Shown: piece by piece, positions 1-10,138 of the stretch | How positions within the stretch are numbered: the stretch's first letter is position 1 | Layout: every line of letters begins with the position of its first letter | Assembly (NCBI GenBank): GCA_016946835.1 | Contig: JACVTC010000001.1 | Span: 1,910,001 to 1,932,500, forward strand | Direction of reading: 5' to 3' | From: Neocallimastix lanati (nom. inval.) | Taxonomy: Eukaryota; Neocallimastigomycota; Neocallimastigomycetes; Neocallimastigales; Neocallimastigaceae | DNA length: 22,500 nt | Position numbers and translations under genes: made by a program | The notes under the pieces: generated by a model | Told to the model about the DNA's origin: nothing | The model's database searches: none | Seen by the model: the letters and a program-made list of their open reading frames with translations, nothing else

Positions 1-1
1 T

Positions 2-47
2 AATAATAATAATAATAATAATATTGATAATAATAATAATAATAATG

Positions 48-108
<61 letters not shown>

Positions 109-116
109 TAATATTG

Positions 117-152
<36 letters not shown>

Positions 153-154
153 TT
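2..154. repeat. (AAT)n microsatellite inside the partial gene
   Basis: An AAT trinucleotide run of about 50 units, broken by GAT and ATT units at 23-28, 47-49, 107-109 and 113-118. The pattern ATT-GAT occurs twice, which hints at internal duplication of the run. All interruptions keep the frame of the flanking gene. Confidence 0.95.
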
Positions 155-319
155 AACACTAATCACAGTAACATTGAAAATATTCAAAGTACAACGAACC
201 AGCGGGACCATGAAAATGATCATGAAAACGAACTTTATTATATTTATTCAAATAATTTATTACATTATGTATTTAAACATTATTCACAAGATAAAGAAGA
301 ATTTGATTCTTTGTTTTAA
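2..319 (+). CDS. C-terminal end of a gene running in from the left edge (partial, poly-Asn protein)
   Basis: Reading from base 2, the frame stays open for 105 codons to a TAA at 317-319 and is open at the window edge, so the start lies outside. The first 50 or so codons are almost all AAT (Asn), with occasional GAT (Asp) and ATT (Ile). From about 152 the frame becomes ordinary protein with mixed residues (His, Gln, Arg, Glu, Asp, Tyr) and ends in KEEFDSLF. The richer base composition at 155-316 compared with the spacer after it, and codons such as CAG, CGG, GAC and CAC, argue for real coding. There is no in-frame ATG in view, which is why a simple ATG-to-stop search misses it; the parallel poly-Ile frame is a shadow. 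The family is not recognisable from this tail. The poly-Asn tract is encoded almost purely by AAT and is probably length-variable. Confidence 0.75.
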
Positions 320-366
320 TTATATTATATTACATTATGTATTTAATCATTATTCATTAAGATAAA
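259..366. repeat. Imperfect ~37-bp direct duplication across the stop codon
   Basis: Copy 1 at 259-295 lies in the coding tail; copy 2 at 329-366 lies just after the stop, 70 bp further on. Both begin ATTACATTATGTATTTAA, continue with CATTATTCA after one or two changes, and end AAGATAAA. The 70-bp offset is not a multiple of three, so copy 2 is not read in the same frame. Confidence 0.7.
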
Positions 367-419
367 TTAAATAGTAATAATCTTTTTTTTTTTTTATTTT
401 TTTATTTTTTTTATTTTTT

Positions 420-450
<31 letters not shown>

Positions 451-741
451 GAAATGTAAATATAAATATATTAACAGATATATATAATAATATCTCCTAT
501 ACACTTTTTACTTTTTTTTTTTTTTTATTTTTTAAAAAAAAATAAAATATAAAAAAATTAAAAATATTAAAAAAAAAAAAAAAAAATTGGGTATCTTATC
601 CTATTATATTATTATTAAAAAAAAAAAAAAAAAAAAAAGAGATAACTAATAAAAAAAAAATGTACTATATTTTTTTTTTAATTAAAAATTTTTATTTTTA
701 TTTTTATTTTTATTTTTTTTATTATAATATAGTTTTTCTTT

Positions 742-775
<34 letters not shown>

Positions 776-1594
776 CTTAATAATTATAAAATAGGTAAAT
801 AAATATATCTACAAAGGAAAAAAAAAAAAAAAAATAAAAAAATATAAAATAAATAAATAATATATAGATTGAATATTAATATTGAGTAAATAAATAAATT
901 AAAGTAATATTCAAAAATTGGGTATTCAAAAATATAAACAATAAGAATTTACAATTTAATAAGTAATTATATATATATTCTATTCTAAAAAGGATTAAAT
1001 ATGTTATTTCTTTGTTTTTTGTTTTTTGTTTTTTGTTTTAAATAATAATATATTAATAATAAATATAAAAATAGTTGTATTCTATAATTTAAATAATAAA
1101 TAAAAATTTTTTTTTTTTTTTTTTACAAAAATTAAAGAGAAAAAAAAATATGTACAATTAAAATATAAAAAAAAAATAATAATGGTATATGGGAATTGGT
1201 TATATTATTTTTTTTTTTTAAAAAAAAATGTTAAAAAATGGTATATTTATATTAATATTAAGAAATTATTATAATTTTTTTTTTAATATTAATATTTCAA
1301 ATAAATAAAAATTGATTATTTATGATTATTTATGAATATATATATATTTCTTTTAATAAATATAAATATAATATAATAATTAATAAAATGAATATTTCAT
1401 TAATTATTTATTATCTTTCTTAATTATTAAATCTTCTTTTAGTGACTTTATATATAACTAAAATATTATACTCTTTATAATAAAATTATGTATGGAGAGG
1501 GAATCATTCTTCAATTAAAAAGAGCAATTTTTTCTATATGGCTTGTTATATCATCTTTATATAAGTCTTTTTAAATAATATGTATTACGAAGAT

Positions 1595-1631
<37 letters not shown>

Positions 1632-1914
1632 TTTTTTTTATTTTATTTTTTTATAATATTTTTCACTGTATCAATGAACCTTTGGTATATATATGTATTT
1701 AGATTACTTTTTTATTCTATTCTATTTTATTTTATTCTATTCTATTTTGTTGATATGTCTATTAATTTATTTTCGGTTTTTTATTATTTTTTTTGTTTCT
1801 ATTTTTTTTTTTGATTTTTTATATTTTGATTTTTATTTCTTTTTTTTTTTTTTGATAAAAGAATTTTTTTCTTCTTCTTCTTTTTTTTTTCTATATTTTC
1901 ATTTTTTTTTATAT
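320..1914. other. Spacer between convergent genes, no gene seen
   Basis: About 1.6 kb between two genes pointing at each other. It consists of poly(A) and poly(T) tracts, AT runs and short repeats such as (GTTTTTT)3 near 1017-1037. A 32-base A-run (1596-1627) is followed directly by a 12-base T-run. Apparent reading frames here are poly-Phe/Leu/Tyr products of T-runs. The stretch 1480-1580 is less monotonous than its surroundings, but I recognise no RNA or protein in it. Both 3' UTRs must lie here; no poly(A) signal stands out from the background. Confidence 0.7.
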
Positions 1915-4899
1915 TTATGATGAAACAGCATGCTTTTTACTATAACTTTTCCTAATGGAAGAATTGTCATTCATTTTGTTCGATGAAGATTTTGAATTGG
2001 ATCCACTATTTTTTTTAATCATATGATATTGTGGTATATGATGATGATGGCTGTTACTAACCTTATGAAGTGGTGGGTTCTGACCATGATAGACGCGTGG
2101 AACATATGGATTTGAGGAATATCCCGGATAACCTCCATTATAATTCATGGATTCATAGGAGGAAGGATTCATCTTATTATAGTAATGAGTAGTTGGCGCA
2201 TTAGGATGAGGATGAGCATTAGGAGGAGGCATTCTACCATCCGTACCTGTTCCATATCGATTGTATAGAGTGGTGGAAGAGGGATAACCTTGACCATTCA
2301 TATAGGCAGAGGCGGCATTGGGATCTGCGGATGGTCCGTAAACAGAGTAATTTCCAATGGAAGTCGTAGTAGATCCTCCATTGGATAAATGGTAGGCCAT
2401 TTCATTCATATTCATGCCCATATTCATACCCATGTTCATATCCATACCCATACCCATGCCCATGTTCATGTTCATGTTCATATTCATATTCATGTTCATG
2501 TTCATATTCATATTCATATCCATGCCCATGCCCATACCCATGCCCATATTCATTCCCATGTTCCTATTCATATCCATACCCATATTCACTGCCATATCTG
2601 GTCTTTTTAATAAGGAAGGATCTTCATATGGATAGGCTGGGGTAGTGGCTCCTAATGGTAATGAAAATGAATTACCGGTTAATCCTTCGGTACCTGTGGT
2701 ATAAAGAGAGGCTTTTTCCATCTCGGTAAGTACCATAGAGGTTGGTACAGATGTTGGTGTTGGTACTGAATGTGGTTGTGGTTGTGGTTGTTGTTGTTGT
2801 TGTTGTTGTGATTGCGATTGTGATTGTGATGGTTTATCTACTACTTCTGGATTCATAGTTGTAGTTTGATCTACAACAGTAGAGGAAGTTGTTGGAATAC
2901 CTGCACTAGTAGTACTAGTAGTAGTAGTTGCTGCCGTTGTAGTAGCTACAACAGCAATAGTAGTATTTGCTTCAGAAACTTGAATTGGAGTAGGATTAGA
3001 AAGATTATCCGTCATAATAATATCCGTATCTTTTGCTTTTGTAGCATTATTATTTTTAAGGATTTCTTCCTTCTTTACTTCTTCCTTAACTGAAGCGTCA
3101 CTTTTCACTTCCTTTTCTGGAGTAGTAATGGTAATATACGATGAATTCTCAATCTCTGTAGATGATTCAGCTGTATTAATTTTGGTATCCATGGAGGAGG
3201 AGGAAGAGGAAGAAGAAGAGGAGGAAGGTTCACCTTCATTTTTTAATTCTTTTATTGTTGATGGCTTACCAGTGTCAATGGTAGTATTTGAATTTGAGGA
3301 GAGGGTTACCTCTTTTGAACTACTTTCACCTTCTTCCTTTTTTTCTTCCAATTTAATACTATCTTTTAAAATTTCTTTTTTAGGAGATGATTTTTCTAAT
3401 GTATTATTGATTTCTATTTCATTTGATTTAGATTTTGAATTTTCTATTGGAGTAGTAGTTGTATTGACTCCTTCTACTTCATCTTTTGAAGTAGTAGTAG
3501 TAGTAGTAGTAGTTGTAGTAGGAGTATCATTATCACCATTTATTGTAATAATGGCAGTAGTGGTTGTTGAAGGGTTAGTACTTGTAGTAGTATTGGTGAT
3601 GGCGGCTGTTTTCATTTCTTCTTCTTTTTCTGCTTCGCTTTCAATAATAGTGGCTAATGGATAATCAATATCCATATCAGCTAAGTTAGTGGTAGTAGAG
3701 GAAGAGGTTTCTGTACTTAATGGAGTGGCTAACATAGGATGAACTGTACCATCCATACCATAGGGAATTGCATTTCCACCCATGCTCTGTGAAGCGTAAG
3801 GGTTCATAGGATCAAAATGAGTTGAATAAGCTGCAGAAGAATAATAATTTGGAGGAGGAGGTGGTGGTGGAGTAGTTAATAAGTTGGCATTTGTAACATC
3901 AGAAACGGGAAGAGGAACACCAACATTATAACCAGTACTACCATTAGCCGAACCAGGACCGCCAAAACCGTAAAAATCATTTTGGGAGAAAGGAGATAGA
4001 GTGGTATTAGGAGCTATTATAGTGTTACTATTACTATTTATGTTATTAGCAGTAGTAGTATTATTAATAGTAGTAGTTGTAGTAGTAGTAGTAGCAGCAG
4101 TACTATTAGTACTAGTAGCAGTAGAGGTAGTGTTAGTAGTATTGGTGGTAGTGGTCGTTGTTGCTGTTGTCTTTGTACCAGCAAGAGCAGTAGCAGAATT
4201 AGTAGTATTGGCAACTGTTGAATTTGGATTTGGATTTGGGTTTGGATTTGGGTTTGGGTTTAGGTTTAGGTTTAGAATGGGAGTAGGCGTTGTACCGTAG
4301 GCAATATGTGGTGGTGGTGGTGGTAAAGATGAAGGGCCACCACCAAAGGCACCGTAAGGAGGAGTTGATGGATTACCAGCCAATCCTCCAATGGCAGATC
4401 CACTAAAAGAACCTATTGGTATTGAAGAAGAATTGGTATTGGAAGAAGTGATGGGTGAGATGGAAGAAGTAGAAGTCGAAGTAGAAGTTGAAATAGAAGA
4501 AGAAGTAGTAGAAGTAGAAGTACAAGAAGAAGAAGATGAATCAGTAGTAGAAGAAACAGAGAGAGAAGGATCCGTAAAAGGAAGAGGGGAAGTAGGAGAT
4601 GGAGGGGCTTGATTAGGGTACATAAGAGGCTGATAAGGATTATTTTGAAAAGAGACCCCTTGACCCAAATTATAGTTACCCGATTGAAGGTATTTTAAAT
4701 TCAATAAATAGTGTTGAAATCTACTGAAGGTTTGTAAGAATTGTTTTGTTCCCGCTAATTCCACCAAAGTTTCAAACGTTTGAAAGAGATTTGAATCCAT
4801 TTGAATTCCCAACTCATAGACCAATTTGGCCAAACTTTCTATTTCAAGTACATCGGAAGTATGACGAGCATCTGAGAACATCTTTGGAGGTTCTAACAT
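1915..4899 (-). CDS. Low-complexity, probably disordered protein (994 aa) with Met-x-Met and Pro-Asn repeats; family not recognised
   Basis: An uninterrupted 994-codon frame on the minus strand, from ATG at 4899 to TAA at 1915-1917. Residues about 15-72 look folded and helical (LEIESLAKLVYEL, then FQTFETLVELAG and a Leu/Phe/Tyr-rich helix ending LKYLQ). After that come a Pro/Ser/Thr region (98-160), Pro-Asn dipeptides (209-226), Thr/Asn runs (231-300), poly-Pro (344-350), a Thr10 run (461-470), an acidic/Lys-rich stretch (480-625), poly-Ser (559-569), Ser-Gln then poly-Gln (691-707), a Met-x-Met tract (773-834), a Gly/Tyr/Asn/Pro-rich region (840-945) and a basic Lys/Ser/His tail. There is no signal peptide, membrane segment or catalytic motif. 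The first ATG is preferred because the helical domain starts soon after it and an A-rich leader precedes it. The architecture resembles nuclear or RNA-associated scaffold proteins, but that is only inference; no function is assigned. Opposite-strand and shifted frames over it are shadows of the repeats. Confidence 0.88.
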   Translation of the reverse strand: MLEPPKMFSDARHTSDVLEIESLAKLVYELGIQMDSNLFQTFETLVELAGTKQFLQTFSRFQHYLLNLKYLQSGNYNLGQGVSFQNNPYQPLMYPNQAPPSPTSPLPFTDPSLSVSSTTDSSSSSCTSTSTTSSSISTSTSTSTSSISPITSSNTNSSSIPIGSFSGSAIGGLAGNPSTPPYGAFGGGPSSLPPPPPHIAYGTTPTPILNLNLNPNPNPNPNPNPNSTVANTTNSATALAGTKTTATTTTTTNTTNTTSTATSTNSTAATTTTTTTTINNTTTANNINSNSNTIIAPNTTLSPFSQNDFYGFGGPGSANGSTGYNVGVPLPVSDVTNANLLTTPPPPPPPNYYSSAAYSTHFDPMNPYASQSMGGNAIPYGMDGTVHPMLATPLSTETSSSTTTNLADMDIDYPLATIIESEAEKEEEMKTAAITNTTTSTNPSTTTTAIITINGDNDTPTTTTTTTTTTSKDEVEGVNTTTTPIENSKSKSNEIEINNTLEKSSPKKEILKDSIKLEEKKEEGESSSKEVTLSSNSNTTIDTGKPSTIKELKNEGEPSSSSSSSSSSSMDTKINTAESSTEIENSSYITITTPEKEVKSDASVKEEVKKEEILKNNNATKAKDTDIIMTDNLSNPTPIQVSEANTTIAVVATTTAATTTTSTTSAGIPTTSSTVVDQTTTMNPEVVDKPSQSQSQSQQQQQQQPQPQPHSVPTPTSVPTSMVLTEMEKASLYTTGTEGLTGNSFSLPLGATTPAYPYEDPSLLKRPDMAVNMGMDMNRNMGMNMGMGMGMGMDMNMNMNMNMNMNMNMNMNMGMGMGMDMNMGMNMGMNMNEMAYHLSNGGSTTTSIGNYSVYGPSADPNAASAYMNGQGYPSSTTLYNRYGTGTDGRMPPPNAHPHPNAPTTHYYNKMNPSSYESMNYNGGYPGYSSNPYVPRVYHGQNPPLHKVSNSHHHHIPQYHMIKKNSGSNSKSSSNKMNDNSSIRKSYSKKHAVSS
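2398..2595 (-). repeat. Hexanucleotide array encoding ~26 alternating methionines
   Basis: On the minus strand ATG recurs every six bases, with AAT, AAC, GGC, GGT or GAT codons between. From residue 781 to 831 every second residue is Met (26 in strict alternation), with a flanking Met-Gly-Met-Asp-Met at 773-777. The x position is Asn in the middle and Gly or Asp at the edges. This looks like expansion of a 6-bp unit, with later point changes confined largely to the x codon. On the plus strand the same array reads as His-x repeats, which is a shadow. Confidence 0.9.
4222..4275 (-). repeat. Hexanucleotide array encoding Pro-Asn and Leu-Asn dipeptides
   Basis: Nine TTTGGR/TTTAGG units read on the plus strand, encoding Leu-Asn (x3) then Pro-Asn (x6) on the minus strand at residues 209-226. 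The three TTTAGG units at the right end resemble telomere-type repeats by chance of codon choice. Confidence 0.85.
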
Positions 4900-4912
4900 G
4901 TTATAACTTTCT

Positions 4913-4914
<2 letters not shown>

Positions 4915-4951
<37 letters not shown>
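4915..4951 (-). promoter_or_regulatory. A37 tract in the 5' leader or promoter of the 994-aa gene
   Basis: A run of 37 T on the plus strand (A on the coding strand) ends 15 bases before the ATG at 4899. Poly(dA:dT) tracts exclude nucleosomes at fungal promoters, and A-rich leaders favour initiation. Whether this one is transcribed is unknown. No TATA box can be told apart from the AT-rich background. Confidence 0.5.
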
Positions 4952-4954
<3 letters not shown>

Positions 4955-5929
4955 TTTTGTTTTGTTTTTATTTATATTATTTAATTTATTTTAATGTATA
5001 TATGTATATATATTAAAAGAAATAAAAACAAACAAAAAAAAAAAAAAAAAATTTTTTTTTTCCTTATATTTATAAATTCTTATTATTTTATTTTTGATGA
5101 TATTTTAAACTATTATTACTGATATAATTTATTATTTGATAATTTTCTGTTTTCTATTATTCTATTATTAATATTTATGTACAATTCAATAACAAAATTA
5201 CTTTTTAATGAATATATGAATATATATATAAATATATCTTTTTTTTTTTTTTTTTCTTGTGGTTGTTTTTTGTTTTATTTCCTTATTATTATTATTATTA
5301 TTATTATAATAAAATATATGAATAATTATTATTACAATATTGTTTAAATTTTTAAATATAAAAAAAATTTATGCTTTAACTTTTATATTGAATATTTATT
5401 ATTTTAATTTTTTAATTTTAAAAGCATAAAAATATTATATATATATATATAAACAGATAATTTCGTTGAATTAGATCCGCTTTACTTTTTTTTTTTTTTT
5501 TTTTTTTTTTGCCAAGAAAATTTAATAATTTATATATATATACATATATATTGTTATTATCGAATTTTTTCAGAATAAATAAATAATATTTATCGTTTTT
5601 TCAATAGTTATTTTTGATATTGATAATTTTTTTTTTTATTATTTAAAAAAATTTTTTTTTCTATAATTATTAAAAATCTTTATATAAATAGTATTAATAT
5701 AAAATAATAATTATATATATGTATATGTATATATAGGTAATATAACTTATTTTTTTTTTTTAATTTTATTTTTATTATTTTTCAAATATTATTTTATAAT
5801 ATATATTTGTTCTAAATTTCGGATGATCTTATATATATATATATATAAATGTATAATTTTTATTTTACTCTATAAAAAAAAATTTTAATTTACAAAATAT
5901 ATATATATATATGTAACAATCAATAAATG

Positions 5930-5957
5930 AGCGATTAAAATATAGCGATTAAAATAT
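5930..5957. repeat. Exact 14-bp tandem duplication
   Basis: AGCGATTAAAATAT occurs twice back to back (5930-5943 and 5944-5957). It is notable only because GCG is rare in this spacer, so the match is unlikely to be background AT repetition. Confidence 0.85.
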
Positions 5958-6694
5958 ATTATATGTAATAAAATAGTTGTGTAATATGTAAAATAAAAAT
6001 AATCAATAAATTTTTTTTATAAAATAATAATTATCATAATAATAATACATATATATATATAAAAATAGAAAAAAAAAAAAAAAAAAAAAGATAGAAAATT
6101 GAATATAAAAATAATTGAAAAGAAAAATAATTTAATTAAAAAAAAAAAATAAATAAATAAATAAATAAAAATAAAATAAAAGTAAAAATAAAAAATTGAT
6201 TTTATACTTATTTATATAAATCAAATTTTTTATTTTATTTTTATTTCTATTTTTATTTTTATTTTATTTTATTTTTTTTTTTTTATCTTTTCCTCTATAA
6301 CTATTATTTTTCCTATATATAATCTATATATATATTTTTTATCAATATTGAATATATATTTATAATTTTTTTTTTTATTTCTAAATTCTTTTTTTTATAA
6401 AAAAAAAATTTTTTTTTTTAATCATAAGTTTACTTTTCGTTCAAAAAAAAAAAAAAAAAAAGTTCATTATTATTTTATTTATATAAAAAAAAAGGAAGAA
6501 AGAACTTAATATTTTAAATATTAATAACTATATAATTACATCTTTTTTTTTTTTTTCGTCGCAGTTTTCATGATTAATAATGAAATTATATTTTATTATT
6601 TAATATACTTTTTTTTTTAAAAAAATTAAATAAAATAAAATAATCAGTATTTCAATATATTATTAATTTATAGATATATCTATTATTATTTCTG

Positions 6695-6728
<34 letters not shown>

Positions 6729-7864
6729 AAAAAAAGAAATAAAAAAAAAAAAACTTTGATTTATATTAAATATATTTAAAAATCATAATATTGTAATATT
6801 TTCAGAAAATTATAATAAAAAAAAAAAAATAGTGAGCGAAAATAAGTATATTAAAACTTTAAATATATATATTAATACATATTATATGAATCATTCATTT
6901 TTTATATATATATTTAATATTTTCTTTAAATTACATATAAAATAAATATCTTATAATTTATATTAATATTATCATCATATATATTTTTATTATATTTCAT
7001 TTTATGAAATATCATCTAAAGATAATATGGAAAAAAAAAAAAAAAGGAGATAATAATGAATTAGTTTAAAAACTTTAATATTATGAAATTTTAATCTTAT
7101 TTTTTATTATTAGTATTTCATATTAATTATCCATTTATTAATACTTTTTTCTTATTAAAATTTAATTATTAATATTTATTATATAATAATAATAATAATA
7201 TATATATATATAATTATAAATTTGATTGAATTATTTAAAAACTGCTGCTGATGAAAAAAAAAAAAAAAAATCAAAAACCATTTTATTAATAAATAAAGTT
7301 TTCAATTAATTAATTTTTTATTTTTATTTTTATTATTCTATTCTATTCTATTTTATTTTATTTTTATTTTATTATATTTTTTATTTTATTTTTTTATTTT
7401 TATACAGATACTTTAATCATCTCATAGAGTCATAGACTTTTTTGACTTTAATTAAAAGTTTAAAATAAGCATTCAGAAATCATACCCTAATAAAATAAAA
7501 CAAAAATAATAAAATAAAAATTAATTTATTTAAATGAGGTAATATAATACATGATAAAAATAAAATTATTAATTATGATCAAAGTTTTATTATTTTTGTT
7601 AATGAATTATTAATGAATTTTAATATAATAATTCATACATACATATTTCACTTATGTAAAATAGAAATTGTAATAATTATGTATAAAAAAAATAAAAAAA
7701 AGAGTTTTAAAAATAATGTATAATTATATTAATTTTTTAATTATTAATACCAATGTATCAAAAAAAAAAAAATATTATCTGAGTATATTGTAATATATAT
7801 TTGTTTATTATTTAATCAAAAATCAAAAATCAAAATAATTAATAAATATAATCTATATTATAAA

Positions 7865-7891
7865 AATAAACCTTCTTTTGTAAGGTTTATT
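7865..7891. repeat. Perfect 10-bp hairpin
   Basis: AATAAACCTT (7865-7874) and AAGGTTTATT (7882-7891) pair perfectly around a 7-base loop (CTTTTGT). CC/GG pairs lie near the loop end. No gene lies nearby to assign a terminator role. Confidence 0.7.
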
Positions 7892-8100
7892 ATTATTTAA
7901 TTTTTTATCCATATAATTATGAATAAAAAAAAAATATTAATAAATATTTATTTCATTTATTAATAGTAATAATATATATAATATATATAATATATATTAT
8001 ATATATTATAATCCTTGTTAATTATTTAACATTAAATGAAATTATGAAAATAAGATAATATATAGATATATAAATGAAAATGAATATTAATTTTTTTTTT

Positions 8101-8638
8101 ATTTCGAAACTATTATTTCACTACATCTTTTTTTTATTTTTTTTTTTTATTTTTTTTTTTTATTTTTTTTAATAATATATTTTGGTATTTTTTTTTTTTT
8201 ATTATTCCTTTGGTACTTAATCTGTATTAAAAAAAAAAAAAAAAAAAAATTTAATCCACATTATTCATTTATGGTAATTTCTAAAATTTTAATTTAATAA
8301 TTAAATTTATTATTTATTTTATTATTGCAACAATTAATTTTTCTTTTAAACTCAGTAATAAATATTTAAATTAAAACAATATATAGTAATATATTTATGT
8401 ATTATATTTAATTATATTATATATATATTATTAAATTTACATTAGTATTTATTAATATTAAATTTACATTAGATATATTTAATTAATAGATTTAAATTTA
8501 TTTCATATTAATTTATTAATTATTCTTTATATGGATTAAATAAAGCCATTAAATCATTGTTAAGGTTTAGGATTATATATGACCTACAGTAATAACTTTT
8601 TTTTTTTTTTTTTTTATTTCGAAACTATTATTTCACTA
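8101..8638. repeat. 23-bp direct repeat pair preceded by T-runs
   Basis: Copies at 8101-8123 and 8616-8638 are identical (beginning ATTTCGAAACTATTATTT and ending CACTA). Each is immediately preceded by a run of ten or more T. They lie 515 bp apart, and the sequence between them is ordinary AT-rich spacer. Confidence 0.8.
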
Positions 8639-9748
8639 AATCATAACCGAATAATAAAAAAAATTTATTTCTATATTAAAATCATAAAAAAAAAAAAAAA
8701 TTAATAATAAATATTTTTAAAGATGTCATTATTATGACTAATTAATTTCATGACTACTATTTTTTTTTTTTTTTCTTTTTCTTAATTAATATACTTTTAT
8801 TATTAATTTATCTTTTTAAATATATTAATATATATGAATATATTTTATATTATTATTATTATGATTATTATTTATTTCTATTATAGTTTAATTATTAACA
8901 TTTTTTTTTATTTATAAACTTTTATTAATAAAATGCATAACTAAAATAAATAATATATGTTTGTTTATACTTGTTTATTCAATAAATAATGCTTATGTTT
9001 ATTTGTTTGTTTATAAATACTTTTAATCTTGTTTTTTATTTTTTCGTTATTCTTTTCATTATTTTTTAAAATTCATTTAAGGTTTTAAATTAATTTTTTT
9101 AAAAGTTCTAAAAAAAAAAAAAAAAAAAAAAATTGTTTACTTTTTCATTTTCATTTTCTTATTCCATTTAAACTATTTTAAAAAAAAATAATATTTTAAT
9201 CTTATTTTCTATTTTTTTCTTCCTTTTTCTTAATTATTCAAAAGCAATTAATTAAATAGAAAAACATAGTAAAAAAAGTTTAGAGATAGATAAAAAATAA
9301 ACAATTTCAAATTCATGATTAAATAATAATAATAATAAACTAAATAACAATTGATATATAACAATACTAATTAATAATAATAATAACGACTGCGTAGTTT
9401 TTTTTTTTTTTTTATAAAACTTTTTTTAAAACTTTATTAAAATAATATAATTAACCTATTTTTCATAATTATCCATTCAATCTAAAAAAATCAAAAAATC
9501 GTAATTACTATAATTTAATATTTTTCATATATATTCTTATTTTTAATATTTCATATTTAAATATTTAATAATATTATTAAAAAAAAGTCAATAATATTAT
9601 ATGAAAAATCTTTTTTATTTTTTTTATTTTTTATTATCTTTTGTATTCTTTTTTTTTTTTATGAAAAAAATTTTTTTTTCCATTTTCATAATAAATTAGA
9701 TTATATCAATTATATTTCTTTAAAAAAAAAAAAAAAAAAAAAGTATAA

Positions 9749-9778
9749 ACAATTTTTTATGCTATGCATAAAAATTGT
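9749..9778. repeat. Strong 13-bp hairpin with a 3-base loop
   Basis: The left arm 9749-9762 (ACAATTTTTTATGC) pairs with the right arm 9766-9778 (GCATAAAAATTGT). One extra T bulges on the left and the loop is TAT. A poly(A) tract lies just upstream and less monotonous sequence (to about 9830) just downstream. It could be a folded RNA or a remnant of a small inverted-repeat element. Confidence 0.75.
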
Positions 9779-9957
9779 CATAAAGAAGGTCACATTCATG
9801 ATATATCGATTTTATTTCTAAATAGTATCAAAAATTTTAATGATAATAGATAAAAATAACTCTAAATTAAATAGGCGAAATATATTAATTTTTTTTTTTT
9901 TTAACTAAATCTATAATTTATCATGATTTTATATTTTTTAAATATTATTATAATATA

Positions 9958-10020
9958 TTAGAATAGAGATAAGTAAGATAGGTATTCTAAGCGACGATTT
10001 TTTTTTTTTTTTTTTTTTTT
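9958..10020 (+). repeat. 8-bp inverted repeat followed by GCGACGA and a T23 run
   Basis: TTAGAATA (9958-9965) and TATTCTAA (9983-9990) enclose a 17-base purine-rich loop. GCGACGA and a 23-base T-run (9998-10020) follow. A stem followed by a T-run looks like a Pol III or intrinsic-type end, but T-runs are everywhere here, so no transcript is claimed. Confidence 0.4.
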
Positions 10021-10107
10021 AGTATTTATTTCATATTTAATAACCAATAATATTAAAATGAAAAAATGAAAAATAAAAAAGAAGATTTAATTTCAATTAT
10101 AATTTAA

Positions 10108-10138
<31 letters not shown>

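Noticed and set aside
24-365. Poly-Ile reading frame of 113 codons on the plus strand
   Set aside because: It is the shifted frame of the (AAT)n run. The frame starting at base 2 gives poly-Asn and a sensible C-terminal tail, so that one is kept.
1480-1580. Possible small RNA gene in a less monotonous stretch ending in T-runs
   Set aside because: No recognisable snRNA, tRNA or stable stem could be made out, and T-runs are too common here to count as a terminator.
1693-1920. 75-codon poly-Phe frame next to the end of the 994-aa gene
   Set aside because: It arises from T-runs and TTCTA repeats in the 3' flank, with no normal protein composition.
2389-2635. Two plus-strand frames of 73 codons rich in His-x or Met/Ile/Pro over the Met repeat
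   Set aside because: Both are products of the hexamer array on the strand opposite the long minus-strand gene.
4222-4275. Interstitial telomere array
   Set aside because: The hexamers vary (TTTGGA, TTTGGG, TTTAGG), keep an open coding frame and encode dipeptide repeats; nothing else suggests a chromosome end or fusion.
3128-4612. Plus-strand frames with poly-Val, poly-Glu and Gly-Phe runs
   Set aside because: They are antisense readings of Thr, Ser and Pro-Asn codon runs in the 994-aa gene.
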